NCBI GenBank assembly: GCA_965217095.1
Contig: OZ244235.1
Coordinates: forward strand, 6,076,001 to 6,140,000
Source of the DNA: CAYNZV01 sp965217095
GTDB lineage: Bacteria > Latescibacterota > UBA2968 > UBA8231
Direction of reading: 5' to 3'
Length of the DNA: 64,000 nucleotides
The notes under the pieces were generated by a model that saw only the letters and a program-made list of their open reading frames with translations, did not search any database and was not told the origin of the DNA. This document shows, piece by piece, positions 8,873 through 18,034 of this stretch. Each line of letters opens with the position of its first letter. Position 1 is the stretch's first letter. The position numbers were made by a program, and so were the translations under genes.

Positions 8873-9537
8873 ATGTTGCGTTTCCGAATAGAAATAGTCG
8901 CTTTTATCGCCGGGGCGGTAATAATGACATTCGAGCTCGTGGGTTCGCGTGTCATGGCGCCGTACCTTGGGACTTCGCTCTACGTATGGACCAGCCTCAT
9001 CGGGGTTATTCTGGGCAGTCTCAGTTTCGGATACTGGTACGGGGGACGGCTTGCTGATAGGCCCGCATGTTCGTCGCGCGGACGAAGAAAAAGTACGATG
9101 TTGTGTTCTTAGATGCTTTTAACTCAGCAGCGACCATTCCGTTTCACCTTACAACGCTCGAATTTACCAGAGAGCTCGTGGGCGTGCTCGGGCCCAACGG
9201 CGTTCTCATTACCAATGTCGTATCTGCGATTGAAGGCGACCACGGCCGGATGCTTCGCGCTTTGTATGCAACGTACCAAAAGGTGTTCTCTCAGGTGCAC
9301 CTGTTCCCGGTGGACAAGCCGAGCCAGGGTACAACGCCGCAGAGCGTAATAGTCGTTGCTTTAAAATCGCCCGGTTCGATTGAGCTCAGCAGCGAGAATG
9401 AAGAATACCAGGGATATCTCGCTAATCGCTGGACGTTTGCGGTCAGGGACGATGTTGCAGCATTAACAGATAATTATGCCCCCGTAGAGCAGTATTCGAA
9501 GGGCGTACTTCAGTACTACTATGAGATGTGGTTTTGA
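8873..9537 (+). pseudogene. Internally deleted fused-MFS/spermidine-synthase-like gene
   Basis: The 5' part (8873-~9063) encodes the first two membrane helices of the family: IVAFIAGAVIMTFELVGSRV and WTSLIGVILGSLSFGYWYGG. The frame then changes and the 3' part (~9070-9537) encodes the end of a spermidine-synthase-like methyltransferase fold: YDVVFLDAFNSAATIPFHL, GVLGPNGVLITNVVSA. Some 300 residues of the middle are missing and the joint is out of frame, so this is a deletion remnant. An intact, only distantly similar relative follows at 9721. Confidence 0.8.
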
Positions 9538-9550
9538 GTAAAATCTGAGT

Positions 9551-9724
9551 ATGAAATACTTTGCTCCAGCCGCGGAACGCGGCGGCGGCCACTGGCGCCC
9601 CTTCGCGGTTCTGAGACGCACACCGCTCTCCTCGCACTCGCCGCGCGCCTTTGGTCATAGGAACTGGATGCTCGAGGGGCACGTTGCGCTGAAAAGGATG
9701 TACGCAGCAGGCCTGGCGCGATGA
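9551..9724 (+). CDS. Small ORF of 57 aa, overlapping the next start (ATGA)
   Basis: The frame begins MKYFAPAAERGGGHWRPF and ends ...MYAAGLAR, with its TGA overlapping the ATG at 9721 by 4 bp. The overlap is the kind seen in coupled genes, but there is no clear ribosome-binding site and I recognise no family. It could be chance or the tail of an older gene. Confidence 0.25.
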   Translation: MKYFAPAAERGGGHWRPFAVLRRTPLSSHSPRAFGHRNWMLEGHVALKRMYAAGLAR

Positions 9725-12603
9725 CCGCACCACGCCGCAGCTCCGCCTTGCTCGCCGGAGCGTTGTTCACGCTGTCAGGGGCGCTCGGACTGGGGTACCA
9801 GCTCGTGTGGATCCACAAAGCAACCCTGGTCGTGGGCGCAAGCCAGATCGCCCTGGCGACAGTCGTCACCAGCTTCTTCCTGGGGCTTGCTCTGGGCAGC
9901 CTGGTGGTGGGGGCGCACCTTCGCAGCCGGCGTTTCTCGCCGCTCTACATCTACGGATTTTTCGAAGCAGCCATCGGCATCTACGCGCTCGCATTTCCGC
10001 TATTTTTCGAGTGGGTTGAGGCTGCGTACGTGGTCCTGTATCCCTTCGTTGCGATCAGCAGCGAGGCGCTCTTCCTGTTGCGCTTTGGACTGCTGTTCCT
10101 ACTGTTCCTCGTGCCCACCTTCTTTATGGGAGGCACGCTGCCGCTGCTGCTGGACGGCCTCGTGGAACGAGACGCTGCGGTCGGCTCCCTCACCAGCCTA
10201 TTCTACGGCCTCAACATTGTGGGCGCCGTGCTCGGCGTCCTGTTAACGGGCTATCTGGCGATCCCCGGCTTGGGTATGAACGGAACCTGCCTTGCCGCCG
10301 GCATCGGGAATCTCTCCATCGCCGCATTGGCCCTCGTCGCCTTTCGGCGTGCCGCACCGTTTCACATTCCGTCCGAGGCGGCCGAACGCCTGCCGGGACC
10401 GAACGCCTTCTTCTGCGTTTTGGCCGTTCTCTCAGGGCTCGCGGCGATCGGATACCAGATTGCCTGGATGCGCTATTTCTCGCTTTTCAAACCAGCCAGC
10501 GTGTACCTCACCACGATCCTGCTGGCCGTGTACCTCGCCGCGCTCGCCGCCGGGAGCATGATCATGGCGCGAGTGCTCGCGAGCGGCATTCACCCTCTGC
10601 GGGTCGTGGCCCTGCTACAGCCGTTGGCCGCCTTGCTCGTGCTCTACAGCCTGGATTGGTGGACCCTCGCAGACTACGAGAACCCCTCGCAGACGGCGAC
10701 GGGGCGACCGAGTTGGTACTTTGTTAGCGAAGCCGCCGACGCCACCTTCTTTGCGCCCCTCTTCCAGATCAGCCTCGTGGTCTTTCTTCCCGTGACGCTG
10801 CTAGGTACTGCGCTCCCCGGTATCATCGCCGCTGCCACGCGACACAGCGCCGAGCTACGGAACGCGGCAGGCCGCCTGGTCTTCTGGAACACGCTGGGCG
10901 CGAGCGCCGGAGGCTTCGCGGCAGGCTATCTCCTGATTCCAGCGTTGGGCCTCACCAGCACGCTGTTCGCTTTGACGCTGCTGACTCTGGCACTGGGAAT
11001 TGCAGCCCAGAGCCGGCTGGTGAGCGCAGGCGGTCGTTCAAGGCGATTCCCCTTCGGTCTGGGTCACGGCTTCTGTATTCTGGTACTGGTCGCCTGCTTT
11101 TTGTTCTTACGGCGCGACGTGACCCTGCATACGGTGCGCACCCATGGTGTGGGTAAAAGGTTCAAGGATGCGCAGCTCATCGACATGGTGGAGGGACCGA
11201 TCGCGACGGCTTCTGTCTTCGCCGACCCAAAGAACCGCTACATCGCATCGGGGGATCAGGTCCTGGCGGTGGTGCGCGACGGCGTGCTCCCCGTCCAGGC
11301 GATCGAGGGCCACCTGCCCGCGCTCTTCTACCCGCGGCCCGGAACGCCGAAGCGCATCCTCGGCATCGCCCTCGGCTCCGGACAGTCCTTCGGGGCCCTG
11401 CTACACTATCCGATTGAACACATGGACGTGGTCGACATTTCGCCTGAGATAGTCGAGCTGGCCCTGGAACATTTCCGGGAATTCAACGGTGATCTAGGCA
11501 ACGAGCCACGGGTATCCGTGCACCTGGACGACGGACGCCACTTCGTGCAGCGCGCTGCGCCGGCCTCCTACGACGTCGTCTCCATGGAGCCTCCACCACC
11601 TACCGCGGAGGGGGTGCACGCGCTCTACTCGCTGGAGTTCTACCGCGGTGTAGAGCGCGTCCTGCGCGAAGACGGTGTGCTGATGCAGTGGGTGCCTCTG
11701 TACTGGCTCACGCCGAATGAAGCGCGGGGGGTGGTGAAGACGCTGGCGGCCGTCTTCCCCCACACGTTCGTAGTGCGCACGGGCGCGGTCGACTTCATGA
11801 CGCTGAGCTTCAAGCGGAAGGACCCGCCTCGCTTCAGCACCGCATGGATCGAGGAGCGCGCGAAGATCTTTGCACAGGAGCGTTGGGTGAAGGCCAAGCG
11901 CTGGACCGAGGAGTGCCGTCACGAGACCGCGTCGCTGGAGGGCATCCTGGCGCTAATCCACGCTGGTCCGGAAGACATCGCACGCATGCGGGCACCGTAC
12001 ATCTATCGGGATGACGACCAGCGCCTGAGCTTCTCTAGCGGCGATCGCCAGCTGTTGCGGCGCTACCCGTTCAAGCGTCGGATCTCCTTCACGTTCGCGG
12101 CGCTGCCGCTAACGCCGTTCCGCGAGCTCCAGCGCTACTTCGTCGAGCCCATTCCGGTGGCCGAGCTCGACGAGGAGCGGGCGCGGGCGCTGAGGGCCGG
12201 CCATCACCTGGCCTCGCCCGCCGAGGTCGCCGAGGCAGAGAAGCGATTCCGCAGCGCCGCAACGCCGGCGGCTCGCGCGGATTGGGCGCTGCGTGTCGCC
12301 GAGCTGCGGCGCCTCGATTTTGAGGTGAGCCTGGCCTGGCTGCGCCGGGCCATCGACGCTCACCCTGCTAGCGGTACCGATCGGCGTGCCAACGCGGTTG
12401 CGCGGTCGCACGTACACGTTCACGCGTCAGAGCTGCGGCACTGGATCGACGCACTCCCGCCGCGGGCGCGGGCGTCGCGCCTTGTGCACGCCGTCGAGAA
12501 CGAACTCAAAAGCTACCTGGAGGACGAGCGCGAGCAGCGCTCGGCGTACCTGTGGCACAAATTGACGCAGACGTTGTCGGTGGGGACGACAGAGTCGGAG
12601 TGA
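9721..12603 (+). CDS. Fused MFS/spermidine-synthase-like membrane protein
   Basis: 960 aa. The first ~460 residues are highly hydrophobic with roughly a dozen membrane helices (LGYQLVWIH, FFLGLALGSLVVG, FFMGGTLPLLL motifs of this transporter-like family). From about residue 545 a Rossmann fold begins: RILGIALGSGQSFGALL, MDVVDISPEIVELA, DDGRHFV, YDVVSMEPPPPTAEG. These resemble polyamine aminopropyltransferases, but the product is unproven and the GxGxG motif is degenerate (GSGQSFG). The last ~200 residues are Arg/Ala-rich and soluble. No ribosome-binding site is evident. A decayed relative precedes it. Confidence 0.83.
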   Translation: MTAPRRSSALLAGALFTLSGALGLGYQLVWIHKATLVVGASQIALATVVTSFFLGLALGSLVVGAHLRSRRFSPLYIYGFFEAAIGIYALAFPLFFEWVEAAYVVLYPFVAISSEALFLLRFGLLFLLFLVPTFFMGGTLPLLLDGLVERDAAVGSLTSLFYGLNIVGAVLGVLLTGYLAIPGLGMNGTCLAAGIGNLSIAALALVAFRRAAPFHIPSEAAERLPGPNAFFCVLAVLSGLAAIGYQIAWMRYFSLFKPASVYLTTILLAVYLAALAAGSMIMARVLASGIHPLRVVALLQPLAALLVLYSLDWWTLADYENPSQTATGRPSWYFVSEAADATFFAPLFQISLVVFLPVTLLGTALPGIIAAATRHSAELRNAAGRLVFWNTLGASAGGFAAGYLLIPALGLTSTLFALTLLTLALGIAAQSRLVSAGGRSRRFPFGLGHGFCILVLVACFLFLRRDVTLHTVRTHGVGKRFKDAQLIDMVEGPIATASVFADPKNRYIASGDQVLAVVRDGVLPVQAIEGHLPALFYPRPGTPKRILGIALGSGQSFGALLHYPIEHMDVVDISPEIVELALEHFREFNGDLGNEPRVSVHLDDGRHFVQRAAPASYDVVSMEPPPPTAEGVHALYSLEFYRGVERVLREDGVLMQWVPLYWLTPNEARGVVKTLAAVFPHTFVVRTGAVDFMTLSFKRKDPPRFSTAWIEERAKIFAQERWVKAKRWTEECRHETASLEGILALIHAGPEDIARMRAPYIYRDDDQRLSFSSGDRQLLRRYPFKRRISFTFAALPLTPFRELQRYFVEPIPVAELDEERARALRAGHHLASPAEVAEAEKRFRSAATPAARADWALRVAELRRLDFEVSLAWLRRAIDAHPASGTDRRANAVARSHVHVHASELRHWIDALPPRARASRLVHAVENELKSYLEDEREQRSAYLWHKLTQTLSVGTTESE

Positions 12604-12665
12604 AGGAGGAAAACGCGGGAGAGCAGCCGCTTGGCGTTCGCTGCGGACTTCCTCACGCACTACCC

Positions 12666-12705
12666 AAAAAAATACAGGGGCAGATCGTTACAATCTGCCC
12701 CTGTA
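12666..12705 (-). terminator. Rho-independent terminator of the FlgD-Ig gene
   Basis: A perfect 13-bp stem, TACAGGGGCAGAT / ATCTGCCCCTGTA, with a 7-base loop (12673-12705). On the minus strand it is followed by seven T (A-run at 12666-12672), and it lies 28 bp past the stop of the minus-strand gene at 12733. Confidence 0.9.
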
Positions 12706-12732
12706 CGGTTTAACGGATCGATCAGATCGGGA

Positions 12733-14679
12733 CTATTTCAGCAGGGTCACAGAGCGGGTGGCCGAAAAATCGCCGGCCTCCATCCGGTAGAAATAGGTCC
12801 CGCTAGACACGGCCTGAGCGCTCTGATCGCGGCCCTCCCACACCGTCTTGTAGGCCCCCGCACTCAAGGTCTCGTCCACCAGCTTCGCCACCCGCTGGCC
12901 GGCCGCGTTGTACACCTCGATCTTCACCAGCCCAGCGGCACCAGGCGGAACGGTGAACTTGATCGTGGTCGCGGGGTTGAACGGGTTGGGATAGGCCTCG
13001 TTCAACGAGTAGCTGTCGGGCGTGCCTGCGCTTTCGACCTCTTCGACCACGGTCACGCCAGCGCCCAACCTGCGGGTCTGTATATCGAAGGGAATGTGCA
13101 GCAACATGCCCGGAGGAAAGAAGTCACCAGAATCGCCGAGTCCAGTATGGCCATCCAGTCCATATCTGCCATTCCAATACATGCCGTCCCACGGTCCCGG
13201 CTGGCCCGCATTTCTGCCCTCGTAGGGATCGCCGCCGACTCTGGATCTGTTGTTCTGAACGAAGATGTTCCACTTCGACCCAGACGGCACGAACGGACCG
13301 ACCGTATGGCTTATAAAAACACGGTACATCCCGAAGCCATCCCGGGAATAGGCGTTCCATTGGTGGCCCAATGGGTTGTGATTTTCGGCGCCCAAGACAA
13401 ACTTTCCAGTCAGGTCGACCGAAAACCTGGTTAGTGCGGAGAACGAGCCCGACGGATTCCCAAACCTGGCGGCCAGTTCATCGGGGATCACGTCGCCGTA
13501 AAAGTCGCCCGGGCCATTGGTCCAGATGGGGTCGCCGTTGTGGTCCATCTTGAGAAAGTGTTGGGACCCATGGCCGTGCACGTAGATTCCGCTGTCGTCA
13601 ACGATAATATTGTCCGGTCCACGGAGAGTATGTGTCTCATTGCCATCCGCATCAACATTGATCCAATCGGAGAACTCGGTGACGTCATACTCTTGGAGGA
13701 AGGTGCCGGAGGTCCGGTCCCAGACCTGGACCGTGCCCGTCGGTGGCTCGGATTTGGTGTTGTTCGCGTTATAGAGCTTATCCTGATAAATTTCAAGCAC
13801 CTTAATTCTTTCATTCTCCCTACCCTGGGCAGTAGAGAACATGACACCATCGGCGGCCCAATCCGTGACCAGGTCAAACGTCCTGCCGGCGCGATTGATT
13901 TTTAGCTTCAAAATGGCCGGACCCGGTTCGGGCCTCGACACGACCATCCAGAAGATTTCTTCATCGTCGGGATCGGGACGTATACCGCCATCGCTCTGTT
14001 TAGTGCCTTCCCAGGGGATCTTGCTATGAAAGTCCCAGCGTTCCCAGCCATTGGGATTGGCAATGAGATCCGTACCAAACTCTACGCGCGCCACATTGCC
14101 AACCTCCAGACCGAACAACGGTTCGTCGACCTCCGTGGTCCAGTTCTCGGGAGGATCCTTGCGCATATCAATGATAGGGTCGATGAAGCCCGTGCGAGGG
14201 GCTGCTCCCATCAGCACCGGGCTATCCAAAACATTGATCCCGATCACGTCGAATTCGTAGTTGCCGGGGCCGACCGCATGACCTTGCCAATCCCGGCCGT
14301 CCCAGGTCACCACGTTGTTGCCCGCTTCCAGATCGGCACCCGGAGTGTTGTTCAGGTACAGGTCCTGCGCCTGAAACCTGTGTATGGAGCCGTTGGGACC
14401 GGTGACTCCCGTCACGTTGGAGCCGATCTCGTACACCGAGATCCACACCGTGGCGCGCTGGCTCAGGCTGATCGGAATGTCCACTGAGCCACTCCCGTTC
14501 CATGACACGTCCGAAGCGGTAATACGCAGCGGGTTCGGAGTCCCTGATTGCTCGGGAAGCGCTGGATTTGTGCCTTCGGGAAGCGAGGGCTGTGCGGGAA
14601 AGGTTTGCGAAAATGTGGAGCTGGCGGCCATAAGGACTACGGCGAGCGCGGCTGCCAACACAAATCGTAATTTCTGCAT
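12733..14679 (-). CDS. Secreted protein with FlgD-Ig-like C-terminal domain
   Basis: 648 aa from ATG 14679; AGGAGGAAACGAC precedes it and MQKLRFVLAAALAVVLMAAS is a clear signal peptide. An N-terminal FlgD-like fold (SLSQRATVWISVYEIGSNV ... VVTWDGRDWQGHAVGPGNYEF) is followed by a central region with repeated short beta segments, probably a propeller. The end, NEAYPNPFNPATTIKF ... VYNAAGQRVAKLVDETLSAG ... SGTYFYRMEAG, is the FlgD-Ig domain that often serves as an export or sorting tail. Likely surface-exposed or released. It has its own sigma70-like promoter and hairpin terminator, so it is monocistronic. Confidence 0.87.
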   Translation of the reverse strand: MQKLRFVLAAALAVVLMAASSTFSQTFPAQPSLPEGTNPALPEQSGTPNPLRITASDVSWNGSGSVDIPISLSQRATVWISVYEIGSNVTGVTGPNGSIHRFQAQDLYLNNTPGADLEAGNNVVTWDGRDWQGHAVGPGNYEFDVIGINVLDSPVLMGAAPRTGFIDPIIDMRKDPPENWTTEVDEPLFGLEVGNVARVEFGTDLIANPNGWERWDFHSKIPWEGTKQSDGGIRPDPDDEEIFWMVVSRPEPGPAILKLKINRAGRTFDLVTDWAADGVMFSTAQGRENERIKVLEIYQDKLYNANNTKSEPPTGTVQVWDRTSGTFLQEYDVTEFSDWINVDADGNETHTLRGPDNIIVDDSGIYVHGHGSQHFLKMDHNGDPIWTNGPGDFYGDVIPDELAARFGNPSGSFSALTRFSVDLTGKFVLGAENHNPLGHQWNAYSRDGFGMYRVFISHTVGPFVPSGSKWNIFVQNNRSRVGGDPYEGRNAGQPGPWDGMYWNGRYGLDGHTGLGDSGDFFPPGMLLHIPFDIQTRRLGAGVTVVEEVESAGTPDSYSLNEAYPNPFNPATTIKFTVPPGAAGLVKIEVYNAAGQRVAKLVDETLSAGAYKTVWEGRDQSAQAVSSGTYFYRMEAGDFSATRSVTLLK

Positions 14680-14758
14680 GTCGTTTCCTCCTGATTTTTT
14701 GGGGTTGTCTGAAAACAAACCCTATCGGTCAACAGCTCAGGTGCTTGGAATACCGAAT

Positions 14759-14787
14759 ATCATAATATAATGTTTGTTGGGTGTCAA
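14759..14787 (-). promoter_or_regulatory. Sigma70-like promoter for the FlgD-Ig gene
   Basis: On the minus strand: TTGACA (14787-14782), exactly 17 bp, then TATGAT (14764-14759). Start of transcription would fall near 14752, giving a leader of roughly 70 nt before the ATG at 14679. Confidence 0.7.
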
Positions 14788-14850
14788 TATTTTTATCGGT
14801 CGGGCTCGGGTGCAAGCGGGAGGCCTCCTGGTCTCGTAGGCACATGTTTG

Positions 14851-16839
14851 TCACTTCGGCCATCCGTGAACGTAATGCCCGGCCGCGGGAAACCAGACGT
14901 AATCGACCGCGGTTGACAGTATTACCCCCAGCACGTAGGCGATCCCCAATCCATAGAAGAAGGGTTTTCCCGCCAGGTAGGCACGAACTCCGCCGTAGTG
15001 CAGCAGGGTCAGTTTGATGAGCCAGATCACGAAGATATTAGCCCCGTACCACCAGGTGGCATGGGTGGACTGGAAGATCAGACCGATGGGATGGATCGGA
15101 AACCAGTGAAACCGGGCGCGCAGGAAGGTGATGGATGCGGCCTCGAAAAAGCCGCTCCACCAGATGGCCCACTTGCCCCAGTGGGGCGCGATCGGATTAT
15201 CGAGCAGGTGGACGATCCCGTCGTAGAAGAACACAGGGCTGCGGCTGCCGCCCGCACCGTCCGCATAGGAAAGCTCGATGACCCCCCACACGGCCACGCC
15301 AAAGCCGACCACAAACGAGATGAAGACGGCGGACGTGACCCGCGCGGGCTGGAGCCTGAAGGAAAAGATCCGCAGATGGTGAGCGATCGCCGGCCACGCC
15401 GGAATGCAGAACCCTCCGAAAAAAGCGTAGCTGGTGAACATCTTGTACGGCACCAGCTTCTCGGCCGACACGTAGACCGAGCCGATCAGCTCCATGGAGA
15501 ACGACTCTCCCTTCAGATAGGACCGGTTGGGGTAGACGTAGGCGATGCCGCTGGCGGCCACCAGCTTTACAGTGACAAAGTACACCATGCTCATCAGCGC
15601 AAAGGTCCCAATTGCCATGAGCGGGCTCACCCCCAGATGCATGGCCCACGCGATGACGTAGACCGCCGCCAGCACCATGCCGGCCACGGCCAGGCGGTAG
15701 CACCGGACCTCGCGGGGATCGCCCTCGCCGCTCTGCACCTGGCGCCACACCTGCCGCAGGTAGCTGCGGGCGATCCAGATCGACCACAGCCCCACGAAGA
15801 TCATGGCCCCGTTGCTCTCGGTGTGAAGGATCATCTGACGGTCGAGAAACTTCCATCCGGAGAAGTCCAGGCTCGGAGTGCCCAAGTGCTTCATCAGACC
15901 CAGCTTGATAGTGGCGATCCAGTGGAAGAGCACCATGCTGCCGAGGATGTCCACCGGGCACAGGTAGATGACCATCAGCATCAGCGGCATCAGGCGGATA
16001 TATCCCACAATGAGACCGTCGCCGAAATTGTAGACATAGTGGGTCCAGAATAGGTCGAACGACGGCAGCCCCGGGGTGAAATAGGTGCCGATGTTGTAAA
16101 GCTGGGGCAGAAACACCACGCCGCAACCAATCCAGAAGAGTCGCTTGTAGAAGATTTCCGGGAAGCGGCGCTTGCCGTCGAAACCTTCGGTCATGTCCGC
16201 CGGCAGCTGTGCCAGCGGATAGGTGAGTTTTTCGGCGTCCTGCCATTGGCGCTGGAAAACCACCAGAAGACAGTAGCCGAACGCCACCATGGCTACCGAG
16301 AGTCCCATCCAGTTTGCGATTGGTCCCAGCCACCCGTCCCAGGGAATGGCCATACCCTCGGGCAAGCCGTACCAGAAATAGTCGATCACCCGCGAGGTCG
16401 TGGGGGGCAGGACGTGCCAGGGCAGGTAGTCGAAGAAGCTCTCGGCCCAGCGGTTTTCAGCGTCGGCAAAATGGGCCGGGGTCGCCAGGATCGAGGCCAG
16501 GGGCGGGATCCACACCGGGATAGCGGCCACCACCCAGGTCATGGAGAAGAGGGTCAGCATTTCACCCCGGCGCAGTGCCAAGCGCGGCCAAACGAGCTTG
16601 AGTGCCACGTTGGCTACGAGCCAGAGTACGAAGGGCATGAACGCCGCGATGGGGTACTGCGACTGAACGTACCGACCCGAACCCTGGCGTTGGGCGATCA
16701 GAATGATGTAGTAGAACATCGCCGCAATGGTCAACACGCCCAGGACCACCGCGCGGACGGTAATCAGGGGCGGGTCCGACCGAGCGGGCCCCTTTATGTC
16801 TTCCGAAGTCGCCAACGCTGGCAGTCGCCTTCGAACCAT
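14851..16839 (-). CDS. DUF6784/DUF6785-type polytopic membrane protein
   Basis: About 662 aa from ATG 16839 (a TTG nine bases earlier is also possible). More than ten membrane helices. Segments such as QSQYPIAAFMPFVLW, LTLFSMTWVVAAIPVW, EKLTYPLAQLP and the late HPIGLIFQSTHATWWYGANI are like the DUF6784/6785 family, distantly related to oligopeptide transporters. Transport is inferred; no substrate is known. The start faces the TPR gene at 16916 with a short shared upstream region. Confidence 0.75.
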   Translation of the reverse strand: MVRRRLPALATSEDIKGPARSDPPLITVRAVVLGVLTIAAMFYYIILIAQRQGSGRYVQSQYPIAAFMPFVLWLVANVALKLVWPRLALRRGEMLTLFSMTWVVAAIPVWIPPLASILATPAHFADAENRWAESFFDYLPWHVLPPTTSRVIDYFWYGLPEGMAIPWDGWLGPIANWMGLSVAMVAFGYCLLVVFQRQWQDAEKLTYPLAQLPADMTEGFDGKRRFPEIFYKRLFWIGCGVVFLPQLYNIGTYFTPGLPSFDLFWTHYVYNFGDGLIVGYIRLMPLMLMVIYLCPVDILGSMVLFHWIATIKLGLMKHLGTPSLDFSGWKFLDRQMILHTESNGAMIFVGLWSIWIARSYLRQVWRQVQSGEGDPREVRCYRLAVAGMVLAAVYVIAWAMHLGVSPLMAIGTFALMSMVYFVTVKLVAASGIAYVYPNRSYLKGESFSMELIGSVYVSAEKLVPYKMFTSYAFFGGFCIPAWPAIAHHLRIFSFRLQPARVTSAVFISFVVGFGVAVWGVIELSYADGAGGSRSPVFFYDGIVHLLDNPIAPHWGKWAIWWSGFFEAASITFLRARFHWFPIHPIGLIFQSTHATWWYGANIFVIWLIKLTLLHYGGVRAYLAGKPFFYGLGIAYVLGVILSTAVDYVWFPAAGHYVHGWPK

Positions 16840-16915
16840 GACGCGCAACTCAAGTTTGATTGCCTCGGTCTGTTCCTACTTGAAAGCCGGCATCTTGCCA
16901 AATATACTCGTGTTC

Positions 16916-18010
16916 ATGGCGATGCTACTCTCTGTAGTGATGATATGTTGCTTCCTGGGTTTTGCTCAATGCTCCAGTGAGTCGAACCAAAAGAGCTCCT
17001 TCGACACCGGCGAGGGACCACGCTTCGATCTCAAAACAGCCGCGGCGTACTACGAACTCGGCACCAGGCTCCACTCGCAGGGCGACATTGCCGGCGCCAT
17101 GCGAGCCTTCCAGCAGGCCGTTCGTATGGATCCGGAATACGCCCCTGGCTACTACGGAGTGGCTACGATCTTCTACAACGGCCACGAGTTCGATCGCGCC
17201 ATCGAGGCGTATCGCCAGGCCATAAGCGTCGGCCCCACCCACATCAATGCCCATTACAACCTGGGGCTCGCCCTCAAGAAAGTGGGTGACCTTGCCGGCG
17301 CCAAATGGGCCTTTCGCCAGACCATTCGCCTGGATCCAAAATTCACCCGCGCGCGCAGCAGTCTGGGTTCAATTTTCCTCGAGCAGGGACACGAGGACAG
17401 CGCCGCGCATGAATTCCGGGAAGGGCTCCGCTACGACCCCGATAATGCCAGCCTCCACACCAACCTGGGTGTTGCGCTTTGGACGGATCGCGATCTGGAC
17501 GGCGCGGTAGAGGTGCTGGGTGCGGCCCTTCGCCTCGATCCCAACCATGGCAGAGCCCACTACGTGCTGGGCAACATCCTGAAAGAGCAGTACGACCCGG
17601 ACGGGGCTGTTGAGCATTACCGTGCAGCCATCCGGCTAGCCCCGGCGTACTCCGCCAATGCCCACTACCACCTCGCTCTGGTACTCATAAAAAAGGACGA
17701 GGTGGACGAGGCAATCCGTAGCTTCCGCCACGCCGTCCGGCTCGATCCCGGCCACAGCCGCGCCTACAACAACTTGGCCGCAACCCTTTACCAGCAGGGG
17801 AACAGCAAGGCAGCAGCCCGCGAGTACCGGCAAGCCATCCGCATCAAGCCCGATTTCGCCGGTGCCCGTCTTGGTCTGGCGACCATCCTCATGGAGCAGG
17901 GACAGAGGGCCGGTGCCATAGAACAGTACCGCGAAATCGTTCGCGCAGGCGACGACCAATCCCTGCAGGACATGAGCGCAAAGATCCTCCGCTCCCTGGG
18001 CGAGCGGTGA
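16916..18010 (+). CDS. Membrane-anchored or secreted tetratricopeptide-repeat protein
   Basis: 364 aa from ATG 16916, where MAMLLSVVMICCFLGFAQC forms the signal/anchor; an earlier ATG at 16838 would overlap the divergent neighbour. Nine consecutive 34-residue TPR units follow (YYELGTRLHSQGDIAGAMRAF, YNLGLALKKVGDLAGAKWAF and so on), nearly the whole mature protein. TPRs mediate protein-protein contacts; partner unknown. No ribosome-binding site decides the start. It ends 24 bp from the convergent outer-membrane gene. Confidence 0.82.
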   Translation: MAMLLSVVMICCFLGFAQCSSESNQKSSFDTGEGPRFDLKTAAAYYELGTRLHSQGDIAGAMRAFQQAVRMDPEYAPGYYGVATIFYNGHEFDRAIEAYRQAISVGPTHINAHYNLGLALKKVGDLAGAKWAFRQTIRLDPKFTRARSSLGSIFLEQGHEDSAAHEFREGLRYDPDNASLHTNLGVALWTDRDLDGAVEVLGAALRLDPNHGRAHYVLGNILKEQYDPDGAVEHYRAAIRLAPAYSANAHYHLALVLIKKDEVDEAIRSFRHAVRLDPGHSRAYNNLAATLYQQGNSKAAAREYRQAIRIKPDFAGARLGLATILMEQGQRAGAIEQYREIVRAGDDQSLQDMSAKILRSLGER

Positions 18011-18034
18011 GTAACCTGAACCGTCAGACCCACC

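Noticed and set aside
16727..16915. Longer N-terminus for the TPR gene
   Set aside because: It would overlap the divergent membrane-protein start and adds no recognisable sequence; the signal-anchor begins at 16916.
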